Below, in pieces: positions 9,192-17,766 of a stretch of DNA of 46,813 nucleotides (positions are counted from its first letter, which is position 1; each line of letters opens with the position of its first letter). The translations under genes were made by a program, and so were the position numbers. The notes under the pieces were generated by a model that saw only the letters and a program-made list of their open reading frames with translations, had not been told where the DNA came from and ran no database searches. Origin of the DNA: Polaromonas sp. (GTDB lineage Bacteria; Pseudomonadota; Gammaproteobacteria; Burkholderiales; Burkholderiaceae_C); assembly GCA_013823635.1 (NCBI GenBank), contig PNML01000014.1, positions 1 through 46,813 of the forward strand, written 5' to 3'.

Positions 9192-10178
9192 GTGAACCAC
9201 CCTTCCCTGACCGCGCGGGCCACCTTGGCCGCACTGGCCATGGGCTGCCTGGCCCTGTCTGCCCCTGCCCTGGCGCAAACGCAACAGCTGTTGGTCAGCA
9301 GCGAAAAAGACCACCAGATCACCGTCATGACCGCCGATGGCGGCGTGACCGCCACCATCCCCGTGTGCAAGCGCCCGCGCCACATGGCCTTCATCGGCGG
9401 TGGCACGCAGGTGCTGGTGGCCTGTGGCGACAGCCACCAGCTGGGCGTGGTCGACCTGGCCAGCGCCAAGCTGGTGGACACCATCCCCACCGGCGAAAGC
9501 CCCGAGTTGTTCGCCCTCAGCCCCGACGGCAAAGTGGCCTATGTGTCCATTGAGGAAGACAACGAACTGGCCGCCTACGACCTGGCCAGCAAAAAACGCC
9601 TGTTCGCCGTCAAAACCGGCGGCGAGCCCGAAGGTGTGCTGCTCAGTGCCGACGGCAAAACCGCCTACGTCACCTCCGAGGTGGGCAACGCCGTGCACGT
9701 CATCGACCTGGGCACGCGCAAACAGGTGGCCGTCATCAAAACCGGCAAGCGCCCACGCCGCTTCGCCATGAGCCCCGATGGCGCCGAGCTGTGGGTCAGC
9801 AACGAGCTGGGCGCCAGCGTCAGCATCATCGACACCGCCACGCGCCAGGTCAAAGCCACGCTGGCCTTTGAGCTGCCCGGCATGCGCAAGACCGACATCA
9901 CGCCCGTGAGCCTGCTCATCACCCCCGATGGAAAAACCGCCTGGGTGGCACTGGGCCGCGCCAACCACGTGGCCGAGGTGGACGTGGCCCAGCGCCAGGT
10001 GCGCCGCACCGTGCTGGTGGGCAAACGCGCCTGGGGCCTGGCGCTGAACGCCGACGCCAGCCGCCTGTACGTGGCCAACGGCCTGTCCGACGACCTCACC
10101 CTGGTGGACACCCGCAGCGGCAAAGCCACCAAAACCGTGCCCGCCGGGCGGGTGCCGCATTCGGTGCTGGTGAAGTAG
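9192..10178 (+). CDS. PQQ-dependent catabolism-associated beta-propeller protein
   Basis: A 328-residue secreted protein with a signal peptide (TLAALAMGCLALSAPALAQ) and about seven repeats of a YVTN/NHL-like propeller (motifs such as LLSADGKTAYVTSE and LALNADASRLYVAN). This family is found beside PQQ-dependent alcohol dehydrogenases and their ABC genes, where its role is not established; a periplasmic scaffold or PQQ/metal-handling role is possible. GTG 9192, with GGAG six bases upstream, is preferred; ATG 9180 adds only four residues. It is the first gene of an operon continuing to 14166. Confidence 0.88.
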   Translation: MNHPSLTARATLAALAMGCLALSAPALAQTQQLLVSSEKDHQITVMTADGGVTATIPVCKRPRHMAFIGGGTQVLVACGDSHQLGVVDLASAKLVDTIPTGESPELFALSPDGKVAYVSIEEDNELAAYDLASKKRLFAVKTGGEPEGVLLSADGKTAYVTSEVGNAVHVIDLGTRKQVAVIKTGKRPRRFAMSPDGAELWVSNELGASVSIIDTATRQVKATLAFELPGMRKTDITPVSLLITPDGKTAWVALGRANHVAEVDVAQRQVRRTVLVGKRAWGLALNADASRLYVANGLSDDLTLVDTRSGKATKTVPAGRVPHSVLVK

Positions 10179-10183
10179 TTTTT

Positions 10184-10218
10184 ACATAGCAAACTATTTA
10201 TATAAATAAAGCGATAGG
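10184..10218 (+). repeat. AT-rich leader element, copy A
   Basis: This stretch holds ATAGCAAACT, an AT-rich spacer, then AAAGCGATAGG. It is strongly AT-rich in a GC-rich region. A second copy precedes pqqD (19275-19318) in the same orientation relative to its gene. The 3' part supplies the ribosome site (AGGTG) for the TTG start at 10226. Confidence 0.6.
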
Positions 10219-10225
10219 TGCCAAT

Positions 10226-11431
10226 TTGATTAAAAAATACCTGGCGCACCGGCTGCAGGGACTGGCCCTGGCTGCCCTGGGCGTGCTGGCGGGCGCCAGC
10301 GGGGGCACGGCCCAGGCCGCCACCTGGCAGGCGCTGCTGGTGACCGCGCGCGACGACCCGCGCCACGAACGCCTGCGCCACGAAAAGGCCTACCCCGGCC
10401 ACCCCACGGGCGGTGTGCGCGCCGCGCTGGACGTCGCGCTGGACGAAAGCCGCGCCAACCTGGAAGCCAGCGGCCACCAGGTCAAGCTCGACGCGCTGGA
10501 ATGGGACGGCACCTCGGTGGCAGCGCTGCTGGCGGACATCAACCGCCGGGGTACCCAACACCTGCTGCTGGACCTGCCGCTGGACCAGCAGCAAGCGTTG
10601 ATGGCGCAGTTTGCCCAACTCAAAACCCGGCCCGTGGTGTTCAACCTGTCCGAGTCCGCGGACGCGCTGCGCGCCAGCGCCTGCCACCCCCACTGGCTGC
10701 ACACCGCGCCCAGCCAGCGCATGCTGGCCGATGCCTGGGCGCAGTGGCTGGCCAGCCGGGGCTGGCGCGACGTGCTGTGGCTGGTGGGCCCCACCCCGGC
10801 CGACCAGGCGCTGCGCCCGGTGTGGGCTGCCGCCCTCAAACGCCAGGGCATCAAGGTCAAGGCCGAGCGGGGCTTTGTGCTGTCGGGCGACCCGCGCCAG
10901 CGCGACCAGGCCAACCCCCGGCTGCTGACCGCCGAGCCCGCCCACGACGCCGTGCTGGTGCTCGACACCGAGGGTGAATTCGCCCGCACCCTGCCCTACG
11001 CCACCGCCCTGCCCCGGCCCGTGGTGGGCGCGGCCGGGCTGGTGCCCCTGGCCTGGCACCCGCGGTGGGACCGCTATGGGGCACCCCAGCTCAACCGCCG
11101 CTTTGCCAAGCGCGCCAGCCGCCCCATGACCGGTCACGACTGGGCCGCATGGGTGGCCATGAAGGCCATCGTCACCGTGCTGGAGGACCGGCCCCAAGCC
11201 AACCTGGCCCAGCAACTGGCGGCACTGCGCAGCGGCCAGGTGGCGGTGGACGGCTTCAAGGGCGGCACCGTCAGCTTCAGGCCCTGGGACGGGCAGCTGC
11301 GCCAACCCCTGTTTCTGGCCCACGGCGACGGCGTGGCCGCGCAGGCCCCGGCCGACGGCGCCATGCACCCGCGCGACGTGCTCGACACCCTGGGCGTGGA
11401 CGAGCGTGAAAGTCTCTGCAAAACACGCTGA
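10226..11431 (+). CDS. ABC transporter substrate-binding protein, PQQ-alcohol-dehydrogenase system
   Basis: A 401-residue periplasmic protein: a signal peptide (LALAALGVLAGASGGTAQA) is followed by a type I periplasmic-binding fold related to branched-chain amino-acid receptors, with two lobes (about 35-400). The family sits in PQQ-dependent alcohol dehydrogenase clusters together with a propeller protein and ABC-2 permease; its ligand is unknown. The start is TTG at 10226 with AGGTG upstream, and no other in-frame start precedes the signal peptide. It is followed after three bases by the permease gene. A substrate-binding protein paired with an ABC-2 (usually export) permease is unusual. Confidence 0.85.
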   Translation: MIKKYLAHRLQGLALAALGVLAGASGGTAQAATWQALLVTARDDPRHERLRHEKAYPGHPTGGVRAALDVALDESRANLEASGHQVKLDALEWDGTSVAALLADINRRGTQHLLLDLPLDQQQALMAQFAQLKTRPVVFNLSESADALRASACHPHWLHTAPSQRMLADAWAQWLASRGWRDVLWLVGPTPADQALRPVWAAALKRQGIKVKAERGFVLSGDPRQRDQANPRLLTAEPAHDAVLVLDTEGEFARTLPYATALPRPVVGAAGLVPLAWHPRWDRYGAPQLNRRFAKRASRPMTGHDWAAWVAMKAIVTVLEDRPQANLAQQLAALRSGQVAVDGFKGGTVSFRPWDGQLRQPLFLAHGDGVAAQAPADGAMHPRDVLDTLGVDERESLCKTR

Positions 11432-11434
11432 ACC

Positions 11435-12307
11435 ATGACACCCACCACCCCCGTTGGCCTGCAAGCCCTGCCCCCCCTGCCCGCGCCTCGCCGCCTGGGG
11501 CCGTTGGCACACCGGCTGCGCGCCATGCAAGCCGTGGTGGCGCGCGAGGTGCTGCGCCTGCTGCACCAGCCCGCCCGCCTGGGCTCGGCACTGGTGCGGC
11601 CACTGCTGTGGATGGTGGTGTTTGCCGCCGGGTTTCACAACGTGTTTGGCGTGGCCATCCTGCCGCCCTACGAAACCTACATCGACTACCGCCTCTACGT
11701 GCTGCCCGGCCTGTTGGGCATGGTGGCGCTGTTCAACGGCATGCAAAGCTCATTGGCCTTGGTGTACGACCGCGAAACCGGCGCCATGCGCCTGCTGCTG
11801 ACGGCACCGCTGCCCCGCAGCTGGCTGCTGCTGGCCAAGCTGGTGGCAGCCAGCGCGCTGTCGGTGCTGCAAATGTTGGTGTTCGTGGGCCTGTCGTGGG
11901 CACTGGACGTGGACGTGGACCCCCTGCAGGCCCTGCAAGCCCTGCCCACCATGGCGCTGGTGGCCTTCATGCTGGCGGCGCTGGGGCTGTGGCTGTCGGT
12001 GTACGTGCGCCAGCTGGAGAACTTTGCCGGGGCCATGAACTTCGTCATTTTTCCGTTGTTTTTCATCAGCAGCGCGCTCTACCCGCTGTGGAAGCTGCGC
12101 GAGTCGGGCTCGGCCTGGCTGGCCAACCTGGCGCAGTGGAGCCCCTTCACCCACGGGGTCGAGGCCATTCGCTTTGCGCTGCACGGCCAGACCAACGGCC
12201 TGGCGCTGGCCGTGGTGGGTGCCTCGGCGGTGGTGGCCACCGCCATGGCCCTGCACGGCTACGACCCCCAGCGCGGCTGGATACGCCACAAAAAAGACGG
12301 CGGCTGA
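11435..12307 (+). CDS. ABC-2 type permease, PQQ-alcohol-dehydrogenase system (PedC-like)
   Basis: A 290-residue inner-membrane protein with six hydrophobic segments of the ABC-2 transporter fold. Visible features are the amphipathic N-terminal helix (AVVAREVLRLLHQPARLGSAL) and the family segment LVYDRETGAMRLLLTAPLPRSW near residue 110. It probably pairs with the ATPase encoded at 8123-8935 on the other strand. ABC-2 proteins usually export, yet this one is encoded with a periplasmic binding protein. Suggested cargoes in other bacteria (alcohol, PQQ or a metallophore) remain unproven. It starts three bases after the previous stop, so translation is probably coupled. Confidence 0.9.
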   Translation: MTPTTPVGLQALPPLPAPRRLGPLAHRLRAMQAVVAREVLRLLHQPARLGSALVRPLLWMVVFAAGFHNVFGVAILPPYETYIDYRLYVLPGLLGMVALFNGMQSSLALVYDRETGAMRLLLTAPLPRSWLLLAKLVAASALSVLQMLVFVGLSWALDVDVDPLQALQALPTMALVAFMLAALGLWLSVYVRQLENFAGAMNFVIFPLFFISSALYPLWKLRESGSAWLANLAQWSPFTHGVEAIRFALHGQTNGLALAVVGASAVVATAMALHGYDPQRGWIRHKKDGG

Positions 12308-12358
12308 AGGGCAGCACGCCCCCGCCTTTGCTCCCCCACCACCCGCCCGAGGCCCACC

Positions 12359-13174
12359 ATGCACCCACCCCCGAATCCTTCGCGCCGCCGATGCCTGGGC
12401 GCCCTGGCCGCCACCGCAGGGCTGGCCCTGCCCACCACCTGGCACGCCGTGGCCCTGGCCCAGGACACCGGCGGCGACCCGCTGGGCACCTTGCAATGGC
12501 CGGGGGTGCGCAAAGAGTTTTTGGGCAGCGCCCCGTTCCAGTTTGACAGCGCGGTGGTGGTGCGCGGCCCCACCTTTGCCGACGACGCCATGGCCGTGCC
12601 CATCCAGGTCGATGCCACCGCCTACAACGGCCGCGTGCAGCGCATGCTGGTGGTGGTGGACCGCAACCCCATCCGCCAGGTGCTGGAGTTCAACCCGCAC
12701 CGCATGCAGGCGCGGCTGGCGTTTCGCTTCAAACTGCAACAGGGCTCACCCGTGCGCGCCCTGGTGCTGCTCGACGATGGCGTGTGGCGCGTGGGCTCCA
12801 CCTTTGTCGAGGCCTCTGGCGGCGGCTGCACGGTGCCCGGCGGCTCGCGGGCCGACGGCTCGTGGAGCCGCACCCTGGGCCAGGTGCAGGCACAGGTCAT
12901 CAAGGACTTTCTGGGCACCGGTCAGGGCCGTTTGCGCGTGCGCGTCATGCACCCCATGGACACGGGGCTGGTGGCCGGCATTCCCGCCTACTACCTGGAA
13001 GACCTGCGGGCACAAGGCCCCGACGGGCAGCTGTGGTGGCAACTGGCGCTGTTTGAGCCCGTGTCCGAAAACCCGCTGCTCACCTTCGACTTTGCCCGCC
13101 CCCCGCCACCCACCTTGCGCCTGAGCGGGCGTGACAACGGCGGCGTGAAGGTGGCGGCAGAGGTGCGGTCATGA
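12359..13174 (+). CDS. Quinoprotein dehydrogenase-associated SoxYZ-like carrier protein
   Basis: A 271-residue exported protein with a Tat-like leader (PSRRRCLGALAATAGLALP). The first half resembles SoxY and carries GGGC near residue 160, similar to the GGCGG carrier-cysteine motif. The second half (RLRVRVMHPMDTGL onward) resembles SoxZ. Single-chain SoxYZ-like proteins of this kind co-occur with quinoprotein dehydrogenases and with SoxH-like hydrolases, as the next gene shows. A covalent carrier role is inferred from SoxYZ; the cargo is unknown. The stop overlaps the start of the following gene (ATGA), indicating coupling. Confidence 0.85.
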   Translation: MHPPPNPSRRRCLGALAATAGLALPTTWHAVALAQDTGGDPLGTLQWPGVRKEFLGSAPFQFDSAVVVRGPTFADDAMAVPIQVDATAYNGRVQRMLVVVDRNPIRQVLEFNPHRMQARLAFRFKLQQGSPVRALVLLDDGVWRVGSTFVEASGGGCTVPGGSRADGSWSRTLGQVQAQVIKDFLGTGQGRLRVRVMHPMDTGLVAGIPAYYLEDLRAQGPDGQLWWQLALFEPVSENPLLTFDFARPPPPTLRLSGRDNGGVKVAAEVRS

Positions 13175-14166
13175 TCCGCCGCGCCACCGCCCTGGTGCTG
13201 CTGACGTGCCTGGCAACGGGTCTGCAGGCAGCCAGCCCCACCCCCACAGCGGCCCACACACCTCGCGCCCCCGACATGGCCACGCTGGACTACCGGCTGC
13301 AGCCCCGTGCCCTGGCCCCCGGTGTGTGGGTGCTGGAAGGTGCGGTGGCAGACTTCAGCCGCCGCAACGGCTGCAACATCATCAACACCGGCTTCATCGC
13401 CACGCCTGCGGGCACCTGGGTGGTCAACACCGGACCCTCGTTCATTTACGGCCAGCAGCAGCGCAAGGCGCTGCAGGCCATCGCCGCCACACCAGCTGGC
13501 GCAGTCCAACAGGTGCTCAACCTCAACCTGCACCCCGACTACTTTTTTGGCAACCAGGCCTGGGCCGACACCCCCACGCGGGCGCTGGCGGGCAGCATCG
13601 CCGGCATGCAGGCCGAGGGTGCGGCCTACGCCGACAACCTGTACGCCTTGTGCGGCGACTGGATGAAAGACACCGCCGCCACCCCGGCCACCACGCCCAT
13701 TGCACCCGGGACATTCACACTGGGTGGTCACCGGCTGGAACTGCAGCGCTACCACGGTCACACCAGCGACGATCTGGTGCTGCTGGACCACACGGCGGGT
13801 GTGGTGTTTGCCGGCGGCCTGGTGTTTGCCGAGCGCGTGCCCACCACCCCGCACGCCGACCTGGGCGCCTGGCTGGCCAGCCTGGACCGGCTGGAGCAGA
13901 CGCTGCAAGGCTTTTCCCTGAAGGCGCTGGTGCCCAGCCACGGCCCCGTGTACCCCGACCTGCGCGGCCTGCACCAAACGCGCGACTACCTGCGCTGGCT
14001 GGACGAGCGCCTGCGCACCAGCGCCCAGGCCGGGCTGGATTTGTCTGAGGTGCTGGCCCTGCCTTTGCCACCGCGGTTTGCCACCTGGGGAGCGGCTGCC
14101 ACCGAATACGCCCGCAACGCCACCCACCTGTACCCCGGCCACGAGCTGAAGGCACTGGGGCGCTGA
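13171..14166 (+). CDS. Quinoprotein relay system zinc metallohydrolase 1 (SoxH-like), altered metal site
   Basis: A 331-residue secreted protein with a signal peptide and a metallo-beta-lactamase fold. The usual HxHxDH metal motif is replaced by N-L-H-P-D-Y (in NLHPDYFFGN), so two of the normal ligands are missing. Later ligands are kept (YHGHTSDD and PSHGPVYP). It belongs with SoxH-related proteins encoded beside SoxYZ-like carriers and PQQ dehydrogenases, and probably acts on the carrier-bound group, but chemistry is unknown. It is the last gene of the operon; the sigma54 region of the dehydrogenase gene follows. Confidence 0.83.
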   Translation: MIRRATALVLLTCLATGLQAASPTPTAAHTPRAPDMATLDYRLQPRALAPGVWVLEGAVADFSRRNGCNIINTGFIATPAGTWVVNTGPSFIYGQQQRKALQAIAATPAGAVQQVLNLNLHPDYFFGNQAWADTPTRALAGSIAGMQAEGAAYADNLYALCGDWMKDTAATPATTPIAPGTFTLGGHRLELQRYHGHTSDDLVLLDHTAGVVFAGGLVFAERVPTTPHADLGAWLASLDRLEQTLQGFSLKALVPSHGPVYPDLRGLHQTRDYLRWLDERLRTSAQAGLDLSEVLALPLPPRFATWGAAATEYARNATHLYPGHELKALGR

Positions 14167-14199
14167 CCCGCCCGGGGGCTCATGCGCCCTGCACACCCA

Positions 14200-14219
14200 C
14201 TGTCACACGGGTGTGACAG
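14200..14219. promoter_or_regulatory. Activator-like palindrome upstream of PQQ alcohol dehydrogenase
   Basis: CTGTCACAC-GG-GTGTGACAG is a perfect 9-2-9 inverted repeat about 100 bases upstream of the sigma54 promoter. It contains TGT-N12-ACA, one base longer than the other sites. It could also help terminate the preceding operon, but no T-tract follows. Confidence 0.6.
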
Positions 14220-14294
14220 GCTGAAACACCACCGCCACGCTTGAAACAGGCGAGGACCGCCCCTGCTCTTCCCAGCGGCCAAATGTGTTGCGTA

Positions 14295-14308
14295 TTGACA
14301 TTGATCAA
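14295..14308. promoter_or_regulatory. FNR/ANR-type box
   Basis: TTGAC-N4-ATCAA matches the FNR/ANR consensus TTGAT-N4-ATCAA except for one base. It lies about 12 bases upstream of the -24 element of the dehydrogenase promoter, suggesting oxygen-linked control. Confidence 0.45.
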
Positions 14309-14320
14309 GCGGTTTTTGGC

Positions 14321-14336
14321 TGGCACGGCATTTGCC
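14321..14336 (+). promoter_or_regulatory. Sigma54 promoter of PQQ alcohol dehydrogenase
   Basis: TGGCAC-N5-TTGCC matches the consensus at all invariant bases. Transcription should start near 14347, giving a leader of about 100 bases before ATG 14450. Confidence 0.75.
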
Positions 14337-14449
14337 ATCTCAGCCACCAGAGTTCACCGCCTCAAGGGGGCGACACTCAGCGCGGAATGGCGGGCGGACC
14401 GCCAGCCAGCCGCGTTTTCCACGAACGGCAAACCACTGGAGACACTCAC

Positions 14450-16210
14450 ATGAAACGCAAATGGCTCACCACACTGGTGTTGATGGCTTGCGCCCAAATG
14501 GGCGCGCACACCGCCGCGCAAGCGGCCGGCGTGACCACCGCCATGATCGAAAACGACGCCAAAAACCCCACCAGCGTGTTGAGCTGGGGCATGGGCACCG
14601 AGGGCCAACGCTACTCGGTGTTGGACAAGGTGAACGTGTCCACCGTGAAAAACCTGGTGCCCGTGTGGTCCATGTCGTTCGGCGGTGAAAAGCAGCGCGG
14701 CCAGGAATCTCAGCCGCTGATCCACGAAGGCAAGATGTACGTCACGGCGTCGTACTCGCGCATTTACGCACTGGACGCCCGCACCGGCAAAAAACTGTGG
14801 AAGTACGAGCACCGCTTGCCCGAAGGCATCATGCCCTGCTGCGACGTGGTGAACCGCGGTGCGGCCATTTACGGCAACGTGGTGATCTTCGGCACGCTGG
14901 ACGCCCAGCTGGTGGCCCTGGACAAAGACACCGGCAAAGTGGTGTGGCGCGACAAGATCGACGACTACAAGGCCGGCTACAGCTACACCGCCGCCCCCCT
15001 GATTGCCGAAGGCCTGCTGCTGACCGGCGTCTCTGGTGGCGAGTTTGGCGTGGTGGGCCGCGTGGAAGCCCGCGACCCCCTGACCGGAAAAATGGTCTGG
15101 TCACGCCCCATGATCGAAGGTCACATGGGCCACAAATTTGACAAGGACGGCAAGGCCATCGACAACGGCATCACCGGCACCACCAACGCCACCTGGCCTG
15201 GCGAAACCTGGAAAACCGGTGGCGCCGCCACCTGGCTGGGTGGCAGCTACGACGCCACCACCAAGCTGGCCTACTTCGGCACCGGCAACCCCGGCCCCTG
15301 GAACAGCCATGTGCGCAAGGGCGACAACCTGTACAGTGCCTCCACGGTGGCACTGGACGTGAAAACCGGCCAAATCAAATGGCACTACCAGACCACGCCC
15401 AATGACGGCTGGGACTACGACGGTGTGAACGAGTTCGTCACCTTTGACATGGACGGCAAACGGGTGGGCGCCAAGGCCGACCGCAATGGCTTTTTCTACG
15501 TCAACGACGCGGCCACCGGCAAGCTGATCAACGCCTTCCCGTTTGTGAAAAAGGTCACCTGGGCCACCAGCATCGACCTGAAAACTGGCAAACCCAACCT
15601 GGACCCCACCAACCGCCCCGGCGACCCGACCGCTGCTGGCGGCGACGGCACCAAGGGCAAGGCCGTGTTCTCCGCACCCGGCTTCCTGGGCGGAAAGAAC
15701 CAGATGCCCATGGCCTACAGTCCCAAAACCGGCCTGTTCTACGTGCCCACCAACGAATGGGGCATGGACATCTGGAACGAACCCATCACCTACAAAAAGG
15801 GCGCTGCCTACTTGGGCGCTGGCTTCACCATCAAGCCGCTGTTTGATGACCACATTGGTTCGCTGCGCGCCATCGATCCCAAAACCGGCAAAGTGGTGTG
15901 GGAAGTCAAGAACGAGGCCCCTCTGTGGGGTGGTGTGATGACCACCGCCGGCAACCTGGTGTTCTGGGGCACGCCCGAGGGCTACCTGAAGGCGGCCGAC
16001 GCCACCACCGGCAAGGTGGTGTGGGAATTCCAGACCGGCTCCGGTGTGGTGGCCCCTCCCGTGGCCTGGGAGCAGGACGGCGAGCAGTTCATCTCGGTGG
16101 TATCGGGCTGGGGCGGTGCCGTGCCGCTGTGGGGCGGCGAAGTGGCCAAAAAGGTCAACCTGCTGGAGCAGGGCGGCTCGGTCTGGGTGTTCAAACTGCA
16201 CAAAAACTGA
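14450..16210 (+). CDS. PQQ-dependent alcohol dehydrogenase, predicted lanthanide type
   Basis: A 586-residue periplasmic quinoprotein with a signal peptide (ending AQAAG) and an eight-bladed propeller with tryptophan-docking repeats. It oxidises ethanol or similar alcohols to aldehydes and passes electrons to cytochrome c. Visible active-site residues: vicinal cysteines C130-C131, metal ligands E198, N280 and catalytic D322. The key segment is [11 protein letters not shown]: the extra aspartate D324, two residues after the catalytic one, marks lanthanide-dependent enzymes (XoxF, PedH, ExaF), whereas calcium enzymes have Ala or Ser there. Overall it is closest to the ethanol dehydrogenase (PedH/ExaF) branch rather than methanol dehydrogenase. 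The ribosome site GGAGACACTCAC precedes the ATG. A terminator follows, then a cytochrome gene. Confidence 0.93.
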   Translation: MKRKWLTTLVLMACAQMGAHTAAQAAGVTTAMIENDAKNPTSVLSWGMGTEGQRYSVLDKVNVSTVKNLVPVWSMSFGGEKQRGQESQPLIHEGKMYVTASYSRIYALDARTGKKLWKYEHRLPEGIMPCCDVVNRGAAIYGNVVIFGTLDAQLVALDKDTGKVVWRDKIDDYKAGYSYTAAPLIAEGLLLTGVSGGEFGVVGRVEARDPLTGKMVWSRPMIEGHMGHKFDKDGKAIDNGITGTTNATWPGETWKTGGAATWLGGSYDATTKLAYFGTGNPGPWNSHVRKGDNLYSASTVALDVKTGQIKWHYQTTPNDGWDYDGVNEFVTFDMDGKRVGAKADRNGFFYVNDAATGKLINAFPFVKKVTWATSIDLKTGKPNLDPTNRPGDPTAAGGDGTKGKAVFSAPGFLGGKNQMPMAYSPKTGLFYVPTNEWGMDIWNEPITYKKGAAYLGAGFTIKPLFDDHIGSLRAIDPKTGKVVWEVKNEAPLWGGVMTTAGNLVFWGTPEGYLKAADATTGKVVWEFQTGSGVVAPPVAWEQDGEQFISVVSGWGGAVPLWGGEVAKKVNLLEQGGSVWVFKLHKN

Positions 16211-16296
16211 GCTGACAGGCCTGGTCCGGCCCGTCCGGCAACCAGGCCTTGAACCCGCCTGAAGGCGCGCGTCGCTGCGTGCCCACCACGCCTGCG

Positions 16297-16334
16297 GGGA
16301 GGGTGAACCGGCACCGGGACAGCCCTCCCTTTTT
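16297..16334 (+). terminator. Rho-independent terminator after the dehydrogenase
   Basis: GGGAGGG pairs with CCCTCCC (loop 19 bases), followed directly by TTTTT-CTT. It lies between the dehydrogenase and the next cytochrome gene on the same strand, so it probably limits read-through and lowers cytochrome expression relative to the enzyme. Confidence 0.7.
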
Positions 16335-16353
16335 CTTGCCTCGGAGTTTTTTC

Positions 16354-16692
16354 ATGACACCCCAAAACACCCACCCATCGTTGGGCGCCCTGGCCAAACA
16401 GGCCGCTTTGATCACCGCATTGGCCGTCGGCACGGCCCACGCCAGCACGCCGGAAGAACTGGCCCGCGCCAGCGGCTGCATGTCCTGCCACTCCGCTGCC
16501 GAGAAGGTGGTGGGCCCTTCGTTCAAGTCCATCGCCGACAAGTACCGGGGCCAAGCCGATGCCGTGGCCAGCCTCAGCCAGTCGGTGCGCAATGGCTCGC
16601 GGGGCAACTGGGGGCGCATTCCCATGCCACCCCACGCATCGCTGGCGGAGGCCGACATCAAAACCCTGGTGACCTGGGTCGTCAAACACTGA
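16354..16692 (+). CDS. Class I cytochrome c, c551/c552-like
   Basis: A 112-residue exported cytochrome: signal peptide (LITALAVGTAHA), one haem site CMSCH near residue 46, and the axial methionine region RIPMPPHASL near residue 90. The layout (short class I, haem site early, IPMPP late) is that of cytochrome c551/c552 proteins, small periplasmic electron carriers. Placed 143 bases after the PQQ alcohol dehydrogenase, it is a likely acceptor of its electrons or the next carrier towards the oxidase. A CGGAG ribosome site precedes ATG 16354. It is convergent with the Bug-type gene. Confidence 0.9.
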   Translation: MTPQNTHPSLGALAKQAALITALAVGTAHASTPEELARASGCMSCHSAAEKVVGPSFKSIADKYRGQADAVASLSQSVRNGSRGNWGRIPMPPHASLAEADIKTLVTWVVKH

Positions 16693-16740
16693 TTGCGTCG
16701 GCCAGCGGCGACCAACGGCAGCGGGCGCGCAGCCCGCCGT

Positions 16741-17766
16741 TCAGGGCTGGCGGGCGGCCAGGCCCAGTCGTTCCACCGTGCGTTGCTCGTGGCTCAGGGC
16801 CAGTTGCATGGCCCGGCCGTAGTCCTGAGGACCCAAGTAGGCCAACTCCTGGTCGTAGCGGGCCAGTTCGCTCAGGTGCAGCGGGTCAAGCATGGCGCTG
16901 CGAAACGCGTCGTGCAGCACCTGCACCACCGCAGGCGGAACGCCCTTGGGGCCTGCGATGCCGTACGGCGACGACGCCACGATGCCGTGACCCAGCTCGT
17001 GCAGGGTGGGCACATCCTTCCAGCGGGGGCTGCGTTTGGTCGCCAGCGTGGCCAGCAGGCGCACGCGGCCGGTGTCCACATACGGCGCAAAGCCGTTTGA
17101 ACCCACGCCCACCATCACCTGCCCCGAGGCCACGCCCAGCATCTGCTCGGCCACGCCCTTGTAGGGCACATGCACGTAGCTCAAGCCCAGCTTGGCGAAC
17201 CACTCGTCCAGCACCACATGGGGCGTGGTGCCCACGCCGTTGGTGGCCACCGACAGCTGCCCTGGGTGAGCCCGTGCCCAGTCCAGCAGGCTGGCAATGG
17301 AAGTGATGGGACTGCCCACCGGCACCACCACCCCAAAGGTCACGCCGCTGACCTGCAGAATGGGCGTGGTGTCGCGCACCGGGTCCCAGGTCACGGGGTG
17401 CGTCCAGCGGGCGCGAAACACCGTTTGCGGCATCTGCGCCAGGGTGTAACCATCGGGTGCGGCCTGTTGCAGCACCGGCATGGCCAGTGTCCCGCCGGCC
17501 CCACCCCGGTTTTGAATGACAATGCGCTGCCCCAGCCGCTGCCCGGCCAGTTCGGCCAGCACGCGCAGCGTCAGGTCGGTGGCCCCGCCGGGCGCCCAGG
17601 GCACCCACAGCGCAATGGGGCGGCGCGGAAAACCGTCGGCCCCTTCGGCTCGTTCGGTCGGTGGTGCCGTCGAACCCAGCACCGGCCCCAGCACACCACT
17701 GGCGGCACAGGCCACTGCCGCACGCAGCCACCGGCGGCGGCACGCCACAGGCATCGCCGCACTCAT
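16741..17766 (-). CDS. Bug-family solute-binding protein at the end of the pqq operon
   Basis: A 341-residue periplasmic protein of the Bug/TctC family: signal sequence, then family motifs WVPWAPGGATDLTLR and VIQNRGGAGGTLA, and later VPYKGVAEQM. Family members bind carboxylates and similar small molecules, sometimes for tripartite TctAB transporters and sometimes as orphan sensors. No tctAB genes are seen here. Its ATG overlaps the pqqE stop by four bases, so it is translated with the PQQ biosynthesis genes. A role in binding a quinoprotein product such as a carboxylate is possible but untested. Confidence 0.9.
   Translation of the reverse strand: MSAAMPVACRRRWLRAAVACAASGVLGPVLGSTAPPTERAEGADGFPRRPIALWVPWAPGGATDLTLRVLAELAGQRLGQRIVIQNRGGAGGTLAMPVLQQAAPDGYTLAQMPQTVFRARWTHPVTWDPVRDTTPILQVSGVTFGVVVPVGSPITSIASLLDWARAHPGQLSVATNGVGTTPHVVLDEWFAKLGLSYVHVPYKGVAEQMLGVASGQVMVGVGSNGFAPYVDTGRVRLLATLATKRSPRWKDVPTLHELGHGIVASSPYGIAGPKGVPPAVVQVLHDAFRSAMLDPLHLSELARYDQELAYLGPQDYGRAMQLALSHEQRTVERLGLAARQP

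Noticed and set aside
7974-11746. Very long open frames on the minus strand across the propeller, binding-protein and permease genes
   Set aside because: They lack family motifs, are low-complexity (Gly/His/Gln-rich), and are antisense to genes with signal peptides and clear domains; typical of GC-rich coding DNA.
16693-16740. Hairpin (AACGGC...GCCGTT) as a bidirectional terminator
   Set aside because: The stem is interrupted and no T-tract follows in either direction.
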